Of a stretch of 9,743 nucleotides of DNA, positions 1-6,468 are shown piece after piece (the first letter of the stretch is position 1; every line of letters begins with the position of its first letter). The notes beneath the pieces are model-generated. The model had not been told where the DNA came from, ran no database searches, and saw only the letters and a list, made by a program, of their open reading frames with translations. The position numbers and the translations under genes were made by a program. This stretch comes from Actinomycetota bacterium (GTDB taxonomy: Bacteria; Actinomycetota; Actinomycetes; JACCUZ01). The stretch spans positions 1-9,743 of the forward strand of contig JAVEDA010000300.1 of the NCBI GenBank assembly GCA_030841195.1, in the 5' to 3' direction.

Positions 1-63
1 CGCGAGCTCGCCCCCGGCCACTACGGCGCCTGCCACTTCCCGGAGGAGAAGCACCTCATCTAG
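1..63 (+). CDS. 3' end of an unidentified protein (partial)
   Basis: Frame 1 is open from the first base to a TAG at 61-63 and gives 20 residues ending in PEEKHLI. The codons are strongly GC-ending (ctc, gcc, ccc, ggc, cac), as in the neighbouring genes, so this is probably a real gene end. The visible tail has His, Cys and acidic residues but no motif I recognise, so no function is offered. Its stop lies 2 bp from the stop of the convergent minus-strand peptidase, leaving no room for a terminator between them. Confidence 0.6.
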   Translation, partial: RELAPGHYGACHFPEEKHLI

Positions 64-65
64 CG

Positions 66-2165
66 TCAGCGAGCCAGCGCCCGGTCGAGCCACTCGACCT
101 GCAGGCGCAGCTTGTTCTCGGCGACCACGTCCTGCGGGGTCATGTGCGTGACGCCGCTCAGCGGCAGCACGTCGTGCGGCCGCCCGGCCTCGAGCAGGGC
201 CGCCGACAGCCGCAGCGTGTGGGCTACCACCACGTTGTCGTCGGCCGTGCCGTGGATCAGCAGCAGCGGCCGGGTCAGGGCCGGGGCGTCGGCCAGCAGG
301 CTGTTGCGGTCGTAGACGTCGGGCGCCTCGTCCGGGTGCCCGAGGTAGCGGTGGGTGTAGAAGGTGTCGTAGAGCCGCCAGTCGGTGACCGGCGCACCCG
401 CGACCGCGGCATGGAACACGTCCGGTCGGCGCAGCACGGCCAGCGCCGCGAGGTACCCCCCGAACGACCAGCCCAGGATCGCGACCCGGGTCAGGTCGAG
501 GTCCGGCACCAGGTCCGCCACCGCGTGCAGGGCCTCCACCTGGTCGTCGAGCGCGACCGTCGCGAACTCGTCCCGGATCGCCCGGTCCCAGTCCGGCCCG
601 CGGCCGCCGGTGCCCCGACCGTCCGCCTTCACCACGGCGTAGCCCTGGTCGGCGATCCACTGGGCCTGCAGCCAGCGCTTCGGGCTGTCCATGACCTCCC
701 GGTGGTGCGGGCCGCCGTACGGGCTCATCAGGACCGGCAGCGGAGTGCCCGGGACGTGGTCCGTGGGCAGCACGACGCCCACCGCGAGGTCGTGCGCGCC
801 GACCCGGTAGAAGGTGGGCCGTGGCAGCGGTGGCGGAGTCTCGGCGTACGACGTCACCGGGCGGGGCGCGTGCCCGCTGCGGTGGACCGCCACCACGGTG
901 GCGGGCTGGCCGGCGGTCACGCTGGCGACGACCACCGAGCCGCCCGCCGCCGCGCCGGTGTGCACGCCACCCGGCCCGGTCAGCCGCTCGACCCCGGCAC
1001 CGGGGGTCCACCGCCACAGGTGCTGCTGCGTCGGGTCGTCGGTGCCCAGGACGAGTACGCCGTCGCTGTCGTCGCCGACGGACAGCACCGACTGGACCTG
1101 GACCGTGGTGTCGGTGACCGGCTGGCCGTCGACCACGAGGCGGCGGGCTCCGTCGAGCTCCGCGGTCGTCACCAGGCGCCCGTCGGGCAGCAGGGCGGGC
1201 ACGCCGGGCACGACGTCCAGCCACACCTGGTCCGACTGCGCCAGGAGCAGCGAGGTAGTGCCGGTGTCCGGGTCGACCGCGCGGACCTCGGCCCGGCGCT
1301 GGTCGCGGGACATCACCCGCACGACCGCTCCGGCCGGCGACCAGGAGACGGCGGTGAGGTAGGGGAAGGCGGCGCTGTCCCAGGTGACGTCGGTACGGCC
1401 GCCGTCGAGGCGCAGGACGTGCAGCGTCACGTCGGCGTCGGCGCTGCCCGCCACCGGGTAGCGCACCTCGGTGGCCGGCGTCGACGGGTTGGCGGGGTCG
1501 GCGATGTACCACCGCTGCACCGGGCTCTCGTCGACCCGCGCGGCGAGGACGGCGTCACCGCCGGGGGACCACCAGAAGCCGCGGTAGCGGTCCATCTCCT
1601 CGGCGGCCACGAACTCGGCCACACCCCACGAGACGTCCGACTTCTCGGCCGCCGCGAGGGTGCGGGCGCCGGTCCCGTCCGAGCCCACGACGTGCAGGCC
1701 GCCGTCGGCCGCGTAGGCGACCCAGCGGCCGGTCGGGTCGGGGCGCGGGTCGATGACCGCGCCGACCGCCGGCAGCTCGCGGACGGCCGGGTCGGCCCCG
1801 AGCTCGGCCAGCCACAGCCGGCTGGAGAGGGCGAAGGCCGCCACCCTGGCGTCGCGGTCGGTCGCGTAGCCGACGATGCCCGCGGCTCCCTCTCGGCTGC
1901 GCTCGCGCCGGGCCTGCTCGGCCCGGGACAGCCGCTCGGCCCCGCCCGCCAGCATCGCGCGCGGGTCGGCGACCAGGGTCTCGGTGCCGGTCGCGACGTC
2001 CAGCGACCACAAGGCGCCGACCGGGTCGGTGCCGTGCTCCGAGCGCAGGAAGGTCAGCCGCGACCCGGTCGGGTCCAGCTGCAGCGACCGCGGCGCACCC
2101 CGGGTGAAGCCGTCGGTGCGCGCGTTGAGCCGGGGGAACGAGCGAGAGCTGTCGTCGGTCACCAC
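66..2165 (-). CDS. S9 family peptidase, DPP IV / DPP8-9 type
   Basis: A 699-residue serine exopeptidase of the prolyl oligopeptidase clan, predicted to remove N-terminal dipeptides (typically X-Pro or X-Ala). Residues ~25-440 form the beta-propeller (DPPIV N-terminal domain). It contains the double-Glu amine-binding motif AEEMDRYRGFWW (Glu189, Glu190), which resembles DPP8/9 more than DPP4. Residues ~450-699 form the alpha/beta hydrolase domain: SPYGGPH oxyanion region near 481, nucleophile Ser567 in GWSFGG, Asp642 in HGTADDNV, and His674 in GVTHMTP. All catalytic residues are intact and the length is normal. No signal peptide or membrane helix is seen, so it should be cytoplasmic. The gene begins with two tandem GTG codons (2165 and 2162) and has no clear Shine-Dalgarno site. 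A minus-strand TAGGTT -10 box ends 6 nt before the GTG at 2162, so a leaderless start there is slightly favoured. The gene is divergent from mshB. Its physiological substrate is unknown, and a functional link to mycothiol is not established. Confidence 0.93.
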   Translation of the reverse strand: MVTDDSSRSFPRLNARTDGFTRGAPRSLQLDPTGSRLTFLRSEHGTDPVGALWSLDVATGTETLVADPRAMLAGGAERLSRAEQARRERSREGAAGIVGYATDRDARVAAFALSSRLWLAELGADPAVRELPAVGAVIDPRPDPTGRWVAYAADGGLHVVGSDGTGARTLAAAEKSDVSWGVAEFVAAEEMDRYRGFWWSPGGDAVLAARVDESPVQRWYIADPANPSTPATEVRYPVAGSADADVTLHVLRLDGGRTDVTWDSAAFPYLTAVSWSPAGAVVRVMSRDQRRAEVRAVDPDTGTTSLLLAQSDQVWLDVVPGVPALLPDGRLVTTAELDGARRLVVDGQPVTDTTVQVQSVLSVGDDSDGVLVLGTDDPTQQHLWRWTPGAGVERLTGPGGVHTGAAAGGSVVVASVTAGQPATVVAVHRSGHAPRPVTSYAETPPPLPRPTFYRVGAHDLAVGVVLPTDHVPGTPLPVLMSPYGGPHHREVMDSPKRWLQAQWIADQGYAVVKADGRGTGGRGPDWDRAIRDEFATVALDDQVEALHAVADLVPDLDLTRVAILGWSFGGYLAALAVLRRPDVFHAAVAGAPVTDWRLYDTFYTHRYLGHPDEAPDVYDRNSLLADAPALTRPLLLIHGTADDNVVVAHTLRLSAALLEAGRPHDVLPLSGVTHMTPQDVVAENKLRLQVEWLDRALAR

Positions 2166-2168
2166 GGC

Positions 2169-2174
2169 AACCTA
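2169..2174 (-). promoter_or_regulatory. -10 box of a leaderless-type promoter for the S9 peptidase
   Basis: Read on the minus strand the hexamer is TAGGTT, matching the actinobacterial -10 pattern TANNNT. Six bases separate it from the second GTG (2162-2160), the spacing expected when the mRNA begins at the start codon. No Shine-Dalgarno site precedes the start. No convincing -35 is visible; its place would be near 2192-2197. Confidence 0.45.
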
Positions 2175-2207
2175 TCGAGCAGCGATTTCGCAGGGGTGGC
2201 CCGCAGG

Positions 2208-2213
2208 TAGGGT
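2208..2213 (+). promoter_or_regulatory. -10 box of a near-leaderless promoter for mshB
   Basis: TAGGGT matches TANNNT and ends 8 nt before the ATG at 2222, so the transcript would start within about 2 nt of the start codon. A weak -35 (TTTCGC, 2186-2191) lies 16 nt upstream. It falls in the same short stretch as the expected -35 of the divergent peptidase promoter. Confidence 0.45.
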
Positions 2214-2221
2214 CGCTGAGC

Positions 2222-3274
2222 ATGACGACGATCCCCGAAGGCCCGCCGGCCGACGAGCCGCAGGGCGCCGCGACGTCGTCGACATCGGCTGCATCCGCTG
2301 CATCGTCGGAGGAGGCGGTCCTGCAGGCCGCGGCATCGGTGCTCGAGCAGGCTGCACCCGAGGCCGAGGGCAGCATGGAGGCGCTCGACTCGGGCCGTCG
2401 GCTGCTGCTCGTGCACGCGCACCCCGACGACGAGACGATCGGCAACGGCGTCACGATGGCGCGGTACGTCGGTGAGGGAGCCCACGTCACGCTCGTCACC
2501 TGCACCCTCGGCGAGGAGGGTGAGGTCCTGGTCCCCGAGCTCGTCCACCTCGCCGCCGACCAGGACGACCAGCTGGGCCAGCACCGCATCGGCGAGCTCG
2601 CGACCGCGATGGAGGCGCTCGGCGTCCGCGACCACCGGTTCCTCGGCGGGCCGGGCCGCTACCGCGACTCCGGCATGATGGGCCTGCCGACCAACGACCG
2701 GCCGGACTGCTTCTGGCAGGCCGACCTGGACGAGGCGGCCGGCTTCCTGGTCGAGGTGATCCGCGAGGTGCGGCCGCAGGTCCTGCTGACCTACGACGAC
2801 GACGGCGGCTACGGGCACCCTGACCACATCCAGGCGCACCGGGTCGCGATGCGCGGCGTCGAGCTCGCGGCCGACCCGGACTTCGGGCCCGGCGAGCCGT
2901 GGCAGGTGGCGAAGATCTACTGGAACGCGATCCCCGAGACCGTGCTGCGGGACGGGATCCGCGCGATCCGCGAGGCCGGTGACGAGACCTTCTTCGAGGG
3001 CATGGACCCCGACACCGACGAGATGCCGAGCTTCGTGCTGCCCGACGACCTGGTGACCACCAGGATCGACGGCATGGACCTGGTCGAGGCCAAGATGGCC
3101 GCGATGCGGGCGCACGCGACCCAGATCACGGTGGACGGGCCGTTCTTCGCCCTGTCGAACAACCTCGGCAACCGGGTCTGGGGGGTCGAGTACTACCGGC
3201 TGGTCCGGGGAGAGCTCGGCACAGAGCGTGACGCCGAGGGCCGCGAGGTCGACCTGTTCGCAGGCATTCAGTAG
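2222..3274 (+). CDS. mshB: N-acetyl-1-D-myo-inosityl-2-amino-2-deoxy-alpha-D-glucopyranoside deacetylase (MshB)
   Basis: Zinc deacetylase of the PIG-L/LmbE family that converts GlcNAc-Ins to GlcN-Ins, the second hydrolytic step of mycothiol biosynthesis in the cytoplasm. Motif AHPDDE gives His67 and Asp70 as zinc ligands and Asp69 as general base; GYGHPDH gives His199 and the third ligand His202. The motif TCTLGEEGE (93-101) favours MshB over its paralogue Mca, which has a TCTGGERG-type sequence. The C-terminal region (ALSNN...EYYRLV) also fits MshB. From ATG 2222 the product has 350 residues, with an Ala/Ser/Glu-rich extension of 51 residues before Met52. Starting at Met52 (ATG 2375, GAGGG at 2366-2370) gives 299 residues, the usual family length. 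The TAGGGT box just upstream of 2222 favours the long form, but the start is not settled. The gene lies 163 bp before the FtsH-like protease gene. Confidence 0.95.
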   Translation: MTTIPEGPPADEPQGAATSSTSAASAASSEEAVLQAAASVLEQAAPEAEGSMEALDSGRRLLLVHAHPDDETIGNGVTMARYVGEGAHVTLVTCTLGEEGEVLVPELVHLAADQDDQLGQHRIGELATAMEALGVRDHRFLGGPGRYRDSGMMGLPTNDRPDCFWQADLDEAAGFLVEVIREVRPQVLLTYDDDGGYGHPDHIQAHRVAMRGVELAADPDFGPGEPWQVAKIYWNAIPETVLRDGIRAIREAGDETFFEGMDPDTDEMPSFVLPDDLVTTRIDGMDLVEAKMAAMRAHATQITVDGPFFALSNNLGNRVWGVEYYRLVRGELGTERDAEGREVDLFAGIQ

Positions 3275-3289
3275 CGCGAACCGCTCACC

Positions 3290-3306
3290 GTGCGTGACGA
3301 ACGCAC
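3290..3306 (+). other. Short perfect hairpin after mshB
   Basis: GTGCGT, loop GACGA, ACGCAC: a perfect 6 bp inverted repeat with a 5 nt loop, 16 bp after the mshB stop codon. There is no T-run after it, so it is at best a weak terminator or mRNA 3'-end stabiliser. The rest of the 163 bp gap (3275-3437) shows no TANNNT box well placed for the next gene. Confidence 0.3.
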
Positions 3307-3437
3307 ACCTGGGGTGCGCCGAACGGGTGACCGGGTCGTCGCAACCGGGTGAATACCGGCTCCGGCCCGATTGCGCCCACCCGGCCGAGGGTGAGACTGC
3401 ATCCGAGGGCTGAGCGCGACGAGCAGGCGGAGGCGGC

Positions 3438-5399
3438 ATGGCTACGAGTGAGACCGGGACCAGCACGGGGACGTCAGGTGTCCTGGACCTGAGCCACACC
3501 GAGGGCGGCGCCGACGTCGGTCGCAGCCGCGAGGAGCTGCGCCGGTCCCGGCTGCTGCGGCTGGTCGTGTGGGTCGGTCTGCCCACCGCGTTCCTCTGGT
3601 ACCGCATCCTCGACGGCCGCCCGTTCGACCTTTTCCGGCTGCCGTCGGTCGACCCGCTGCTGCTGTTCCCCGCCCTGTTCTTCGGGGCCCTGATCCTCCT
3701 GCTGGCCGCCCAGTTCTTCGTCACCGGCAAGTCGCCGCACACGGTGATCCGGCCGGAGCAGATCGACGTCCGGCTGGCCGACGTGGTCGGCATCGACGTC
3801 GTCAAGGACGAGGTCGTCCGATCGCTCCAGCTGTTCCTGTCCCACCGCAGCTTCGCCCGCGAGATGGGCGGCCGGCCGCGGCGCGGCCTGCTGTTCGAGG
3901 GCGGCCCTGGCACCGGCAAGACGTACACCGCGAAGGCGCTCGCGGCCGAGGCCGGCGTGCCGTTCCTGTTCGCCACCGCGACGTCGTTCCAGTCCAGCTT
4001 CCAGGGCGCCACCAGCCGCAAGGTCCGCCAGTACTTCCGGGCCCTGCGCAAATCGGCTCGCAAGCATGGCGGCGCGGTGGGCTTCATCGACGAGTTCGAC
4101 GCGATCGGCCTGGCCCGCCACGGCACCGCCATGACCGCCGCGCCCGCGACCGCGAGCATGCTCGGCTGCGGCGGCCTGGAGGGCCTGCCCATGACCACCA
4201 CGCTCCCGGCGGCGACCACCAGCGCTCCGTTCACCGGTGGCAGCGACCTGCAGAGCGCGGTCAACGAGCTGCTCGTGCAGATGCAGTCGTTCGACGAGCC
4301 GACCGGCGGCGAGAAGCTGCTCGGCAAGCTGTCCGACGCCGTGAACCTCCTGCTCCCCCCCAACCGCCAGGTGCGCGGGCCGGCCGGCAAGCCCGCCAAC
4401 ATCCTGCTGATCGCCTCGACCAACCGGGCCGACTCGCTGGATCCCGCGCTGCTGCGGCCCGGCCGGTTCGACCGGCGGCTCACCTTCGAGCTGCCGCCCA
4501 AGGTCGGCCGGCGCCAGCTGATCGACCACTTCCTGACCCGCAAGGCGCACCTCGAGGAGCTCGACCTGGACGAGCGCCGGGACGCCCTGGCCGCGGTCAC
4601 CCAGGGTTACAGCCCGGCGATGCTGGAGGGTCTGCTGGACGAGGCGCTGATCCAGGCCGTCCGGGAGACGCGCACCAAGATGTCCTGGGCCGACGTCGAG
4701 CACGCCCGGATCCAGATCGAGGTCGGGCTGGGGCAGCCGGTCGCCTACACCGACCACGAGGGCCGGCTGATCGCCACCCATGAGGCCGGCCACGCCACCG
4801 TGGCCTGGCTGGTCGCGCCGGAGCGACGGCTGGAGATCCTCACCATCGTCAAGCGCCGCGAGTCCCTCGGCCTGCTCGCCCACGGCGACCGGGACGACGT
4901 CTACACCCGGTCCCGCAAGGAGCTCACCGGCCTGATCCAGATCGCGATGGGCGGCCAGGTGGCCGAGGAGCTGTTCTTCGGTGATGTCTCGACCGGCCCG
5001 GCCGGGGACCTCATGTACGCCACCCAGGTCGCGGCCCAGATGGTCGGCGCGGCCGGCATGACCGACACGCTGGTGTCCTACTCCGCAGTGCAGAACAGCG
5101 GATTCAGCGACACCAACCTGGTGGGCCGGGTGCTCGGCGACTCGGAGGGCCGGCGCCGGGTCGAGGAGATGCTGCAGCGGCAGAAGACCGTGGTGCGGGG
5201 GCTGCTCGACACCAACCAGCACCTGGTGTCGGCGCTGCGCGACGCGCTGCTGGAGCGCCACGAGCTGATCGGCCGGGAGATCACCGAGGTCCTCGAGGAG
5301 GCGGCGGCCAACGGCCCCCGTCGGACCCCGATCGGCGAGCGGACCATCGACCTGCGCACGACCAGCGCCAGCAGCCCGGTGGTCAGCGCGGACGAGTAG
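3438..5399 (+). CDS. Divergent FtsH-family membrane AAA+ / M41 zinc metalloprotease
   Basis: A 653-residue ATP-dependent membrane protease, predicted to extract and degrade membrane or cytoplasmic proteins. Two transmembrane helices (~41-57 and 73-95) are separated by only about 15 residues; classical FtsH has an extracytoplasmic domain of roughly 75. The AAA+ module follows: Walker A GGPGTGKT (155-162), pore loop FQG (188-190, in place of FVG), Walker B GFIDEFDAIG (Asp218, Glu219), and second region of homology with STNRAD (327-332) and RPGRFDR (Arg340 and Arg343, putative arginine fingers). Two insertions of roughly 30 residues each, an Ala/Thr/Gly-rich one (~226-267) and ~289-319, roughly double the usual Walker B-to-SRH distance. 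The M41 domain has HEAGH (His448, Glu449, His452) and the third ligand Asp524 in GPAGDL, so it should be active. The C-terminus (575-622) looks coiled-coil. GGAGG at 3429-3433 supports the ATG. It is probably a second, specialised FtsH rather than the housekeeping copy, an inference from its divergence. Confidence 0.9.
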   Translation: MATSETGTSTGTSGVLDLSHTEGGADVGRSREELRRSRLLRLVVWVGLPTAFLWYRILDGRPFDLFRLPSVDPLLLFPALFFGALILLLAAQFFVTGKSPHTVIRPEQIDVRLADVVGIDVVKDEVVRSLQLFLSHRSFAREMGGRPRRGLLFEGGPGTGKTYTAKALAAEAGVPFLFATATSFQSSFQGATSRKVRQYFRALRKSARKHGGAVGFIDEFDAIGLARHGTAMTAAPATASMLGCGGLEGLPMTTTLPAATTSAPFTGGSDLQSAVNELLVQMQSFDEPTGGEKLLGKLSDAVNLLLPPNRQVRGPAGKPANILLIASTNRADSLDPALLRPGRFDRRLTFELPPKVGRRQLIDHFLTRKAHLEELDLDERRDALAAVTQGYSPAMLEGLLDEALIQAVRETRTKMSWADVEHARIQIEVGLGQPVAYTDHEGRLIATHEAGHATVAWLVAPERRLEILTIVKRRESLGLLAHGDRDDVYTRSRKELTGLIQIAMGGQVAEELFFGDVSTGPAGDLMYATQVAAQMVGAAGMTDTLVSYSAVQNSGFSDTNLVGRVLGDSEGRRRVEEMLQRQKTVVRGLLDTNQHLVSALRDALLERHELIGREITEVLEEAAANGPRRTPIGERTIDLRTTSASSPVVSADE

Positions 5400-5424
5400 C
5401 GCCGGCCGGAGGCACCCGGACGCG

Positions 5425-5430
5425 TACGGT
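5425..5430 (+). promoter_or_regulatory. -10 box of a leaderless-type promoter for the membrane protein-cheW pair
   Basis: TACGGT fits TANNNT and ends exactly 6 nt before the GTG at 5437. This is the same geometry as the S9 peptidase promoter. No Shine-Dalgarno site is seen in front of the GTG and no clear -35. The box lies in the 37 bp gap after the FtsH-like gene, so the membrane protein and cheW may be transcribed separately from the protease gene. Confidence 0.4.
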
Positions 5431-5436
5431 GCCCTG

Positions 5437-5835
5437 GTGCCTCCCGCCGTCCGCGCCCTGCTGGTGCTGCCGGCCGCGGCGGCCGGTGCGTGCGCGGGAG
5501 TGCTGGGCTCGTTCGTGCACCCGCTGGTCCTGGCCGGGCTGCCGGTCGGGCTGGCTGTCGCCGCCGCGCTGAGCGCGGGGGTGTTCGTCACCAGCGGCCT
5601 GCTGCTGGGCCGGCCGGGCGCCGCGGCCGCCGCGCTCGGCTGGCTGGTGGCCGTCCTGGTGCTCGCCTCGCGGCGTCCCGAAGGAGACCTCGTCGTGCCC
5701 GGCTCGGTGGCGGGCTACGTCTGGCTGCTCGGCGGCACGTTGCTCGCCGGCGGCTGCGTCGCGCTCCCCTACGGTCGGGGCGACCGGCGTACGGCTGCGG
5801 GGACGCCTTCAGAGGCGCCGGCAGACGGCCGATGA
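5437..5835 (+). CDS. Small four-helix membrane protein, DUF6113-like
   Basis: A 132-residue hydrophobic protein with about four predicted transmembrane helices (~5-27, 32-57, 60-77, 89-111) and a short polar C-terminal tail. The pattern RPEGD (80-84) followed by YVWLLGG (94-100) and PYGRGD resembles the uncharacterised actinobacterial family DUF6113. From memory, that family is commonly encoded next to mshB; this was not checked by a search. Its function is unknown. The GTG start is chosen because a TACGGT box precedes it at leaderless spacing. Here the gene is separated from mshB by the protease gene, and its stop overlaps the cheW start (ATGA at 5832-5835), which implies translational coupling to cheW. 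Codon use is like that of its neighbours. Confidence 0.75.
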   Translation: MPPAVRALLVLPAAAAGACAGVLGSFVHPLVLAGLPVGLAVAAALSAGVFVTSGLLLGRPGAAAAALGWLVAVLVLASRRPEGDLVVPGSVAGYVWLLGGTLLAGGCVALPYGRGDRRTAAGTPSEAPADGR

Positions 5836-6356
5836 ACCCCCTCATGGCCCCCGACCGCGCAGCGACCGCCGAGGTCGCCGATGTCGTGGTCGCCGAGGTG
5901 GGTGTCCCGGCCGGTGGTGTTCTGCTCCGGCTCGGCGCGTCCCGCTACGCCGTGGCGATGGGCGACGTCGCCGAGGTCGCGCCGGTGCCCGGGCTGACCA
6001 GGGTCCCCGGGGCGCCGCTCTGGCTGGCCGGGGTGGCCAACTGGCGCGGCCGGATGCTGCCCGTGCTCGACCTGCGCCCGCTGCTGGCGGCCGAGACCCT
6101 GCCGCTGCCCGGGAGCGCCCGGCTGGTCGTCCTGGCCCGCGACGGGGTGGTCGTCGGCGTGGTCGCCGAGGCGGTTCCGGGTGTGTACGACGGTGAGCTG
6201 GCCGACCCGGCGCCGCCGCCGCCGACCCTGACGGCCGACGCCGCCTCGCTGGTGCTCGGCCAGGTGGCGGACCGGTCCGGCCCGATCGCCGTCCTGGACG
6301 CCTGGGCGGTGCTGATGCTGCGTGAGCGGGTCGACCGCCGCCGGCACGTCTCCTGA
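5832..6356 (+). CDS. cheW: Chemotaxis adaptor protein CheW
   Basis: A 174-residue CheW-domain protein that couples chemoreceptors to the CheA kinase in cytoplasmic signalling arrays. The domain spans ~28-165. It shows the strand pattern LLRLGASRYAV (31-41), then LAGVANWRGRMLPVLDLR (65-82), in which N70-W-R-G corresponds to the conserved NLRG turn and Arg72 is kept. The C-terminal part runs VVGVVAEAVPGV and PIAVLDAW. The first ~27 residues are an Ala/Val/Glu-rich extension. The frame is open further upstream, but that part lies inside the membrane-protein gene; ATG 5832 is chosen because it gives an ATGA overlap with that gene's stop. ATG 5844 is an alternative, and no strong Shine-Dalgarno site precedes either. 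It heads the chemosensory set cheW-mcp-cheA, but a hairpin separates it from the receptor gene. Confidence 0.9.
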   Translation: MNPLMAPDRAATAEVADVVVAEVGVPAGGVLLRLGASRYAVAMGDVAEVAPVPGLTRVPGAPLWLAGVANWRGRMLPVLDLRPLLAAETLPLPGSARLVVLARDGVVVGVVAEAVPGVYDGELADPAPPPPTLTADAASLVLGQVADRSGPIAVLDAWAVLMLRERVDRRRHVS

Positions 6357-6360
6357 GCGC

Positions 6361-6393
6361 GGCCGGACCGGCAGCCTCGTCCCCCGTCCGGCC
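6361..6393 (+). terminator. Inverted repeat after cheW, possible terminator
   Basis: GGCCGGAC (6361-6368) and GTCCGGCC (6386-6393) form a perfect, all-Watson-Crick 8 bp stem with a 17 nt loop, starting 4 bp after the cheW stop. There is no T-tract, as is frequent in GC-rich actinobacteria. It could end the membrane-protein/cheW transcript. Its right arm abuts the -35-like element of the candidate mcp promoter. Confidence 0.4.
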
Positions 6394-6421
6394 TACAGAA
6401 CAGCGCTCGCACGCCCGATGA
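6394..6421 (+). promoter_or_regulatory. Candidate sigma-28/WhiG-like promoter for mcp
   Basis: TACA (6394-6397), a 16 nt spacer, then CCCGATGA (6414-6421). The consensus for flagellar sigma-28 and Streptomyces WhiG is TAAA-N15/16-GCCGATAA, so this matches 3 of 4 and 6 of 8 positions at an allowed spacing. A start site near 6428 would leave a leader of about 40 nt before the GTG at 6469. It sits directly upstream of a chemoreceptor gene, a usual target class for such sigma factors. Confidence 0.35.
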
Positions 6422-6458
6422 ACGGGTGACGGTCCTGCCCGGACCGGTCGAGTGCCGT

Positions 6459-6463
6459 GGAGG
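6459..6463 (+). promoter_or_regulatory. Ribosome binding site deciding the mcp start
   Basis: GGAGG lies 5 nt before the GTG at 6469. The alternative in-frame GTG at 6457 would overlap this site and has no comparable Shine-Dalgarno sequence, so the shorter form is preferred. Confidence 0.55.
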
Positions 6464-6468
6464 CATTG

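Noticed and set aside
144..2210. 688-codon plus-strand open frame opposite the S9 peptidase
   Set aside because: The peptidase on the other strand has a complete catalytic triad and double-Glu motif; this frame is a His/Arg/Gly-rich shadow.
3228..3413. 61-codon plus-strand frame across the end of mshB and the intergenic region
   Set aside because: It has no ribosome site, no recognisable motif, and begins inside mshB in another frame.
2159..4600. 813-codon minus-strand open frame spanning mshB and half of the protease gene
   Set aside because: It is antisense to two genes with clear catalytic motifs, and its translation is Arg/Ser/Pro-rich low-complexity sequence with no domain. Long antisense frames are normal where third positions are nearly all G or C.
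5490..5831. Upstream extension of the cheW frame by 114 codons
   Set aside because: It lies inside the membrane-protein gene and is almost entirely Arg/Ala/Gly; CheW homology begins after the ATG at 5832.
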